Of a stretch of 64,000 nt of DNA, positions 60,123 to 64,000 are shown piece by piece. The first letter of the stretch is position 1. Each line of letters opens with the position of its first letter. A program made the translations under genes and the position numbers. The stretch is taken from the NCBI GenBank assembly GCA_022695795.1, contig MU404055.1:1612001-1676000 (forward strand), written 5' to 3'. The notes under the pieces were generated by a model that saw only the letters and a program-made list of their open reading frames with translations, was not told the DNA's origin and did not search any database. This stretch comes from Biscogniauxia marginata. Lineage: Eukaryota; Ascomycota; Sordariomycetes; Xylariales; Xylariaceae.

Positions 60123-61781
60123 GCGTTTCCAACTCGAGTGAGGCCAGCAAGGCTCGTGAGGTTTGCCATCTTCCGCCATCAGATCCGCAGCTCATATCTA
60201 AGATTCCGAACATCTTACCCCATGAGCGCGTCTTCCCCATCCAGATAGGATCCGAGCTATTCAAGCTCTCCGGGGCATCGCTCTCATCCGACGGTGCGTA
60301 CCCTCAGCCTTACACTTCAAGCGTGTACATTACACTATTAATCCCGCATAAACTTGCCTACAACTAACTCCATCATACATCTCATCCCGCTGGGCTTCCC
60401 GTTGCTGACCAAGCGCCTAGCCCCGTCCTACTTCTCTCAGTACTTTCAGTGCCAAATCAAGAGGGCTGAAGCATCGGGAGAAGACTTATCAACTGCCATC
60501 CGCACACTTTATATTGACCGTGACCCTGTCACTTTTAAAGATATTTCGCTTCATTTGCAAGGCTACCATGTGTGTCCTCGTGACGGGACGCACTTTGTGC
60601 GCCTCTTCGCCGATGCACAGTTCTACACTCTCCCCAAGCTGATGTCCCAGCTTTATGAAGAGTCCATCTTCATTTCGATTGGACATCGCGAGTTCCAGAT
60701 TCCGCGCGACATATTTACGGGGCCTGGAAATTCCCCCAACTTCTTCTCACTAGGCTTCGGCGTGTTCTTCTCCTCTCCAGATGATCTCTTCCCTGGACTA
60801 GATCGCGAACATTTGATACGGCCGCCTTCTATTATGCCACCCTCGGTTCCAAACCGCTCGGCAGATACATTCTATGAGATTCTCCATCTTCTACGCGGAT
60901 ATCCGGTTCATATTCGCGATGCGGAACACCGCGCCTCTCTTCTTCGCGATTGCCGCTACTTCAATTTCAAAGGCATAGAGCAGAAACTAATCCCACACCA
61001 CATCAGTTACAACCAAGCCCGCCGACGACAGGAGATCCTACTCAGGCTCGAGGATATCCTAAAATCGGGCATCTCAATCGTCAGTGACACCAGCGCATCA
61101 ACCCCGGGCGCAGCTGGAGGAGAGCCGTTTTCGGGATGGGTCAACTACATGAGACCATACGAGGATGACAAGCAGTATGAGCTTGTTTTAGAAATTGGGG
61201 GCGAGAACACCAAGATCCATCTAAACATCATGCGCGCAGAGTTCTTTGGTCAGGTCAAAGTGCGCGTCGCGAGACTCTTCGAAGTTATTTCCACGAAGCT
61301 CAATCTTCCGCCCACAACTCAACCATTGGGCTTGTTGATGGCTTCTGGTGGCGCAGGTAGCCAACCAGCAACGCCGGGGAACACTCCGTTAAGCGAAGAC
61401 CTCGTTAGAATAGTCATTGAACCCGAAACGCACGTCATTCTCGACGGAAATCCATACTCCTTCCATACAGATGCCGACGATATAGCAGTTGCCATGTCCA
61501 CCATGTCCACGTCACCGCCGATCGGAAACGGTGGGGGTCATGACTCGCCGATTTCAAACATGTGCGGATACTTGACCGGTCCGTCGCGTAAGAGGAGGAG
61601 GATCGAGGCGGGACAAACACCGGAGGAGTGGGTCGTCCGGACGGGGCAATGGAGACTTCGGATACAGGGGTCGAAGCATGGTAAAAGTGCCGTAGAGTGC
61701 GTGCTTGTGGCTGTCAAGCTTGATGCGTTCAGTTCCGAGCAGGCGCGCAATGCCCAGAGAGGATTCCTAAACGGTGGGTGA
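60119..61781 (+). CDS. BTB/POZ-domain protein, Whi2-like, 511 aa
   Basis: Exon 1 is 60119-60293 and exon 2 is 60421-61781. The 127-bp intron (GTGCGT...CCTAG, CTGAC branch) splits the Ala codon of SLSSD/APSYFSQYF, inside the BTB (K-channel tetramerisation type) fold: VFPIQIGSELFKLSG, then TLYIDRDPVTFKDISLHLQGYHV. A second related unit starts at SIFISIGHREFQIPRDIF. The C-terminal third contains glycine/serine-rich linkers and a basic RKRRRIE patch. Fungal relatives are called Whi2-like, and yeast Whi2 takes part in stress and TORC1 signalling with phosphatases. It does not belong to the metabolite cluster by function and probably marks its right border. Confidence 0.8.
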
Positions 61782-62439
61782 AAGATGGGACTGGAGTACA
61801 GGCAGTTCACGTTGGGTGGACGTCTTGATTTCCTAGCCGGTCTGATATTTCAAATAACATAGTAGGTGGCTTTTGTTCTTAGCTAAGTCGACTCCTCGTG
61901 TCTTATTCATGTATTATCCAGCATAGTCCACATGTAGATCTAAATATCAATGTAACATTTTGTAACACTCTGGCGGCTCTTATGAGGAGCATCGCGTTAC
62001 AATAGCCTGAGCTGTCTGAGGATGAAATGATAGTATATTGTCTCATTACCTTCAGCGACAAAACATTATATAAGGCGGCGGTAAGCTACCTACTTCTTAC
62101 TTCGGTGCTGCCTCAGTCTATACTATACCTCTTAGCTCCGACTCAAAGTCTCGGATATAGTCCCTCATGTCTGGGAATGCCGTGCATACCGTGGCACAGA
62201 TCGAAGTACACCACTAAGACTGAGCCATGACGTCGTAATCGATCACCTAGATTAGCATTGATGGCTCTGATACAGGGAATATTACCCCACATTATTACTT
62301 ACAAGCAGATCGTTGACGCAAAGATGGCTTCGCTTAAAGCCGATTTTCGCGTCTTCAGACCTATCGCCACTCATCTCAAGTAGACAGCCCCTAAAGGAGC
62401 TCTATTATTATAGCAAACATGTGACAATTACAAATTCTA
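61782..62439. other. Intergenic
   Basis: No gene seen; 3' UTR of the BTB gene followed by AT-rich DNA. Confidence 0.45.
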
Positions 62440-63442
62440 TCTATCCATCTCATTCGTTCCCTAGTCACGTCCAGGTCCCCACCATAAACGCGCCCTACAA
62501 GCTCACTACCGTCCCGGTGCCCACCCCGGGACCCCACGACCTACCTCATCGTTAAGGTCGCCGTCGCCAGCCACTGCCACACCGACACCATGGTACAATC
62601 GGGCGTCTCCAGGCACGACATCTTCCCGCTGACGGCATCGCACGAGGGCTCCGGCACCGTAGCCGCGGTCGGCAGCGCCGTCACCGCCTTCCGCCCCGGC
62701 GACCGCGTCTTGTGCGGCATAACGATGCAGCCCTGCGGCGACTGCACCGGCCCCGACGAGTCCCGCCGCCACTGGTACTGCGCCCACGTCGCCGGCAGCA
62801 TCGGCGTGCAGCTCGACGGCTGCTTCGCGGAGTTACGTCCGCGTCGACCGCCGCTCGACCACCGCCGTCCCCGACGCAGTCAGCCTGCTCTCGGCAGCGG
62901 CCTCGGACATCTCGCGTGCCGGTTCGCGCGGGCGCGGGGCCTACGCGTTGTCGGCGTGGGCGCGCGGGACGAGGGCCCTCGAGGTCTCGCGGCGCAGTGG
63001 CGCGGGCGCGGTCGTGGACGCGGGCGCGGGGACGGCGGAGGTCGCCCGGCGCGTGCGGGGGCTGACGGGCGGCGAGGGCGCCGCCGCCACGCCCGTGCTG
63101 GCGGACGCGGAGGGGGCGACGGCGCTCGGGGCCGCGGTCACTGCGAGCTCGTGCAGATCGCGTAGATCGCGCAGCCGGAGGTGGTCGCGGTGCCGTTCCA
63201 GGAGCTGGTGTTCCGCGACATGCAGATCAGGGGCAGCCTCGTGTGCTCGCCTGGGAGAGCGGGGAGATGCTGAGGTGCGCGGCCGAGCACGGCGTCAGCG
63301 TCGAGACGAATCCGTTGCGGGGGCTCGAGAAAATATGGGAGCTGCTTGCACTGGTCGAGGGGGGGAATATACAGGGGAAGGCTGTTATAATCGTGGATCT
63401 GGAACAGATCGAGGAGGAGAAGAGGCTGGGGGCTAAGCACTG
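62440..63442 (+). pseudogene. Zinc alcohol dehydrogenase gene with several frameshifts and an internal deletion
   Basis: A GC-rich remnant. The N-terminal part reads VPTINAPYKLTTVPVPTPGPHD, shifts frame near 62540, then gives VAVASHCHTDTMVQSG (catalytic Cys-His), ASHEGSGTVAAVGSAVTAFR, and the structural-zinc region PCGDCTGPDESRRHWYC. A second slip near 62832 and a gap around 62885-62950 remove most of the NAD-binding domain. The last part returns as PEVVAVPFQELVFRD (about 63180-63220), shifts again, and ends GKAVIIVDLEQIEEEKRLGAKH at 63442. Intact relatives oxidise primary alcohols with NAD. Decay here is by insertions and deletions, not RIP-like transitions, and GC content remains high. The start codon is not visible. 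Confidence 0.75.
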
Positions 63443-64000
63443 ATCGAGTGGAGGTTCCAGGGGGGGCAAGGTCTTTGTTAGTTATGGCTAATGACGTTGA
63501 AAAGATAATCATCGTGGATGGAAAATCAACAGATTGATATTAATAAACTCAGGAGCCCAGGTCTGTAATTTTTCCTAATTATAAATATTATCTTGATCTG
63601 AGGTTAAATAAGTCACAGGCATCTCCTTTCTTTTTGCTCATGCCACCCTTTTCTTTTCCCGTCTTGAATGGTTCTATCTACCTAGATTTTAGCTCTCAAC
63701 CACTCGTGGGCTCCTTTCCCTGTACTTTCCCTGCCTCTTTTCTGGTCTTTTCTCGGTCCCTTTTCTATCTATTCACAGTCTATATCCGTAGCAACCATAC
63801 ATCGTACCGCTTCCATCTAACGTCAAGGTAGCCACTGGCTCACCTTCCTCTTCTTCACCTAGTAGCAAGGTGTAGCAATAAATTTGGACCGGAAACAAGA
63901 CAGCAAGGCAGCTACGTCGCAACGTGAGTTATAGGTGTTTGTCAAGCTCATCTCGTAGTATATTTGAACGTAGATTTTGTCCCACTGCCCAGAGGTAGAC
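63443..64000. other. Right-end intergenic
   Basis: Pyrimidine-rich patch at 63620-63780, possibly a leader of a gene beyond the window. No coding sequence supported. Confidence 0.4.

Overview
This window comes from a filamentous ascomycete (Pezizomycotina; a Sordariomycete such as Xylariales is my guess). The reasons are short introns (mostly 50-90 bp, many with CTAAC/CTGAC branch sites), a non-reducing polyketide synthase, an AflR-type Zn2Cys6 regulator, a CAP20/perilipin homologue, an extremely AT-rich RIP-like block at the left edge, and solo LTRs. I see no rRNA, tRNA or CRISPR array.

Left part, 1-16.5 kb. It holds an AT-rich RIP-like block, an RRM-like gene (minus), a secreted GH43 glycosidase, and a two-exon lipid-droplet perilipin, separated by long gene-free stretches. 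Middle, 16.5-33 kb. This is a gene-decay zone. A LysM/chitin-binding gene and an F-box gene are each split by a solo LTR with a perfect 5-bp target-site duplication. A third solo LTR, of the same family as the first, lies at 28.7 kb. Around them are a conserved coiled-coil gene, a Zn-finger gene with an in-frame TAG before its apparent natural end, a nonsense/frameshift-riddled conserved gene, and two small candidate genes.

Right part, 33-59 kb. This is a secondary-metabolite cluster: cytochrome P450, a dead MFS efflux transporter, an AflR-like regulator, an aldo/keto reductase, a trans-enoyl-reductase-like MDR, a five-exon NR-PKS (2278 aa, SAT-KS-MAT-PT-ACP-ACP-TD, no C-methyltransferase), a secreted BBE-type FAD oxidase, and a frameshifted MDR reductase. 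The PKS should build an aromatic polyketide and release it reductively, probably as an aldehyde; the oxidoreductases would tailor it. Four TCG-N5-CGA (AflR-type) sequences lie in cluster intergenic DNA, about as many as chance would give.

Far right, 59-64 kb. A Whi2-like BTB/POZ gene with an overlapping uORF is followed by a badly decayed GC-rich zinc alcohol dehydrogenase. Exon boundaries throughout are my own reading from splice motifs and frame; no expression data were available.
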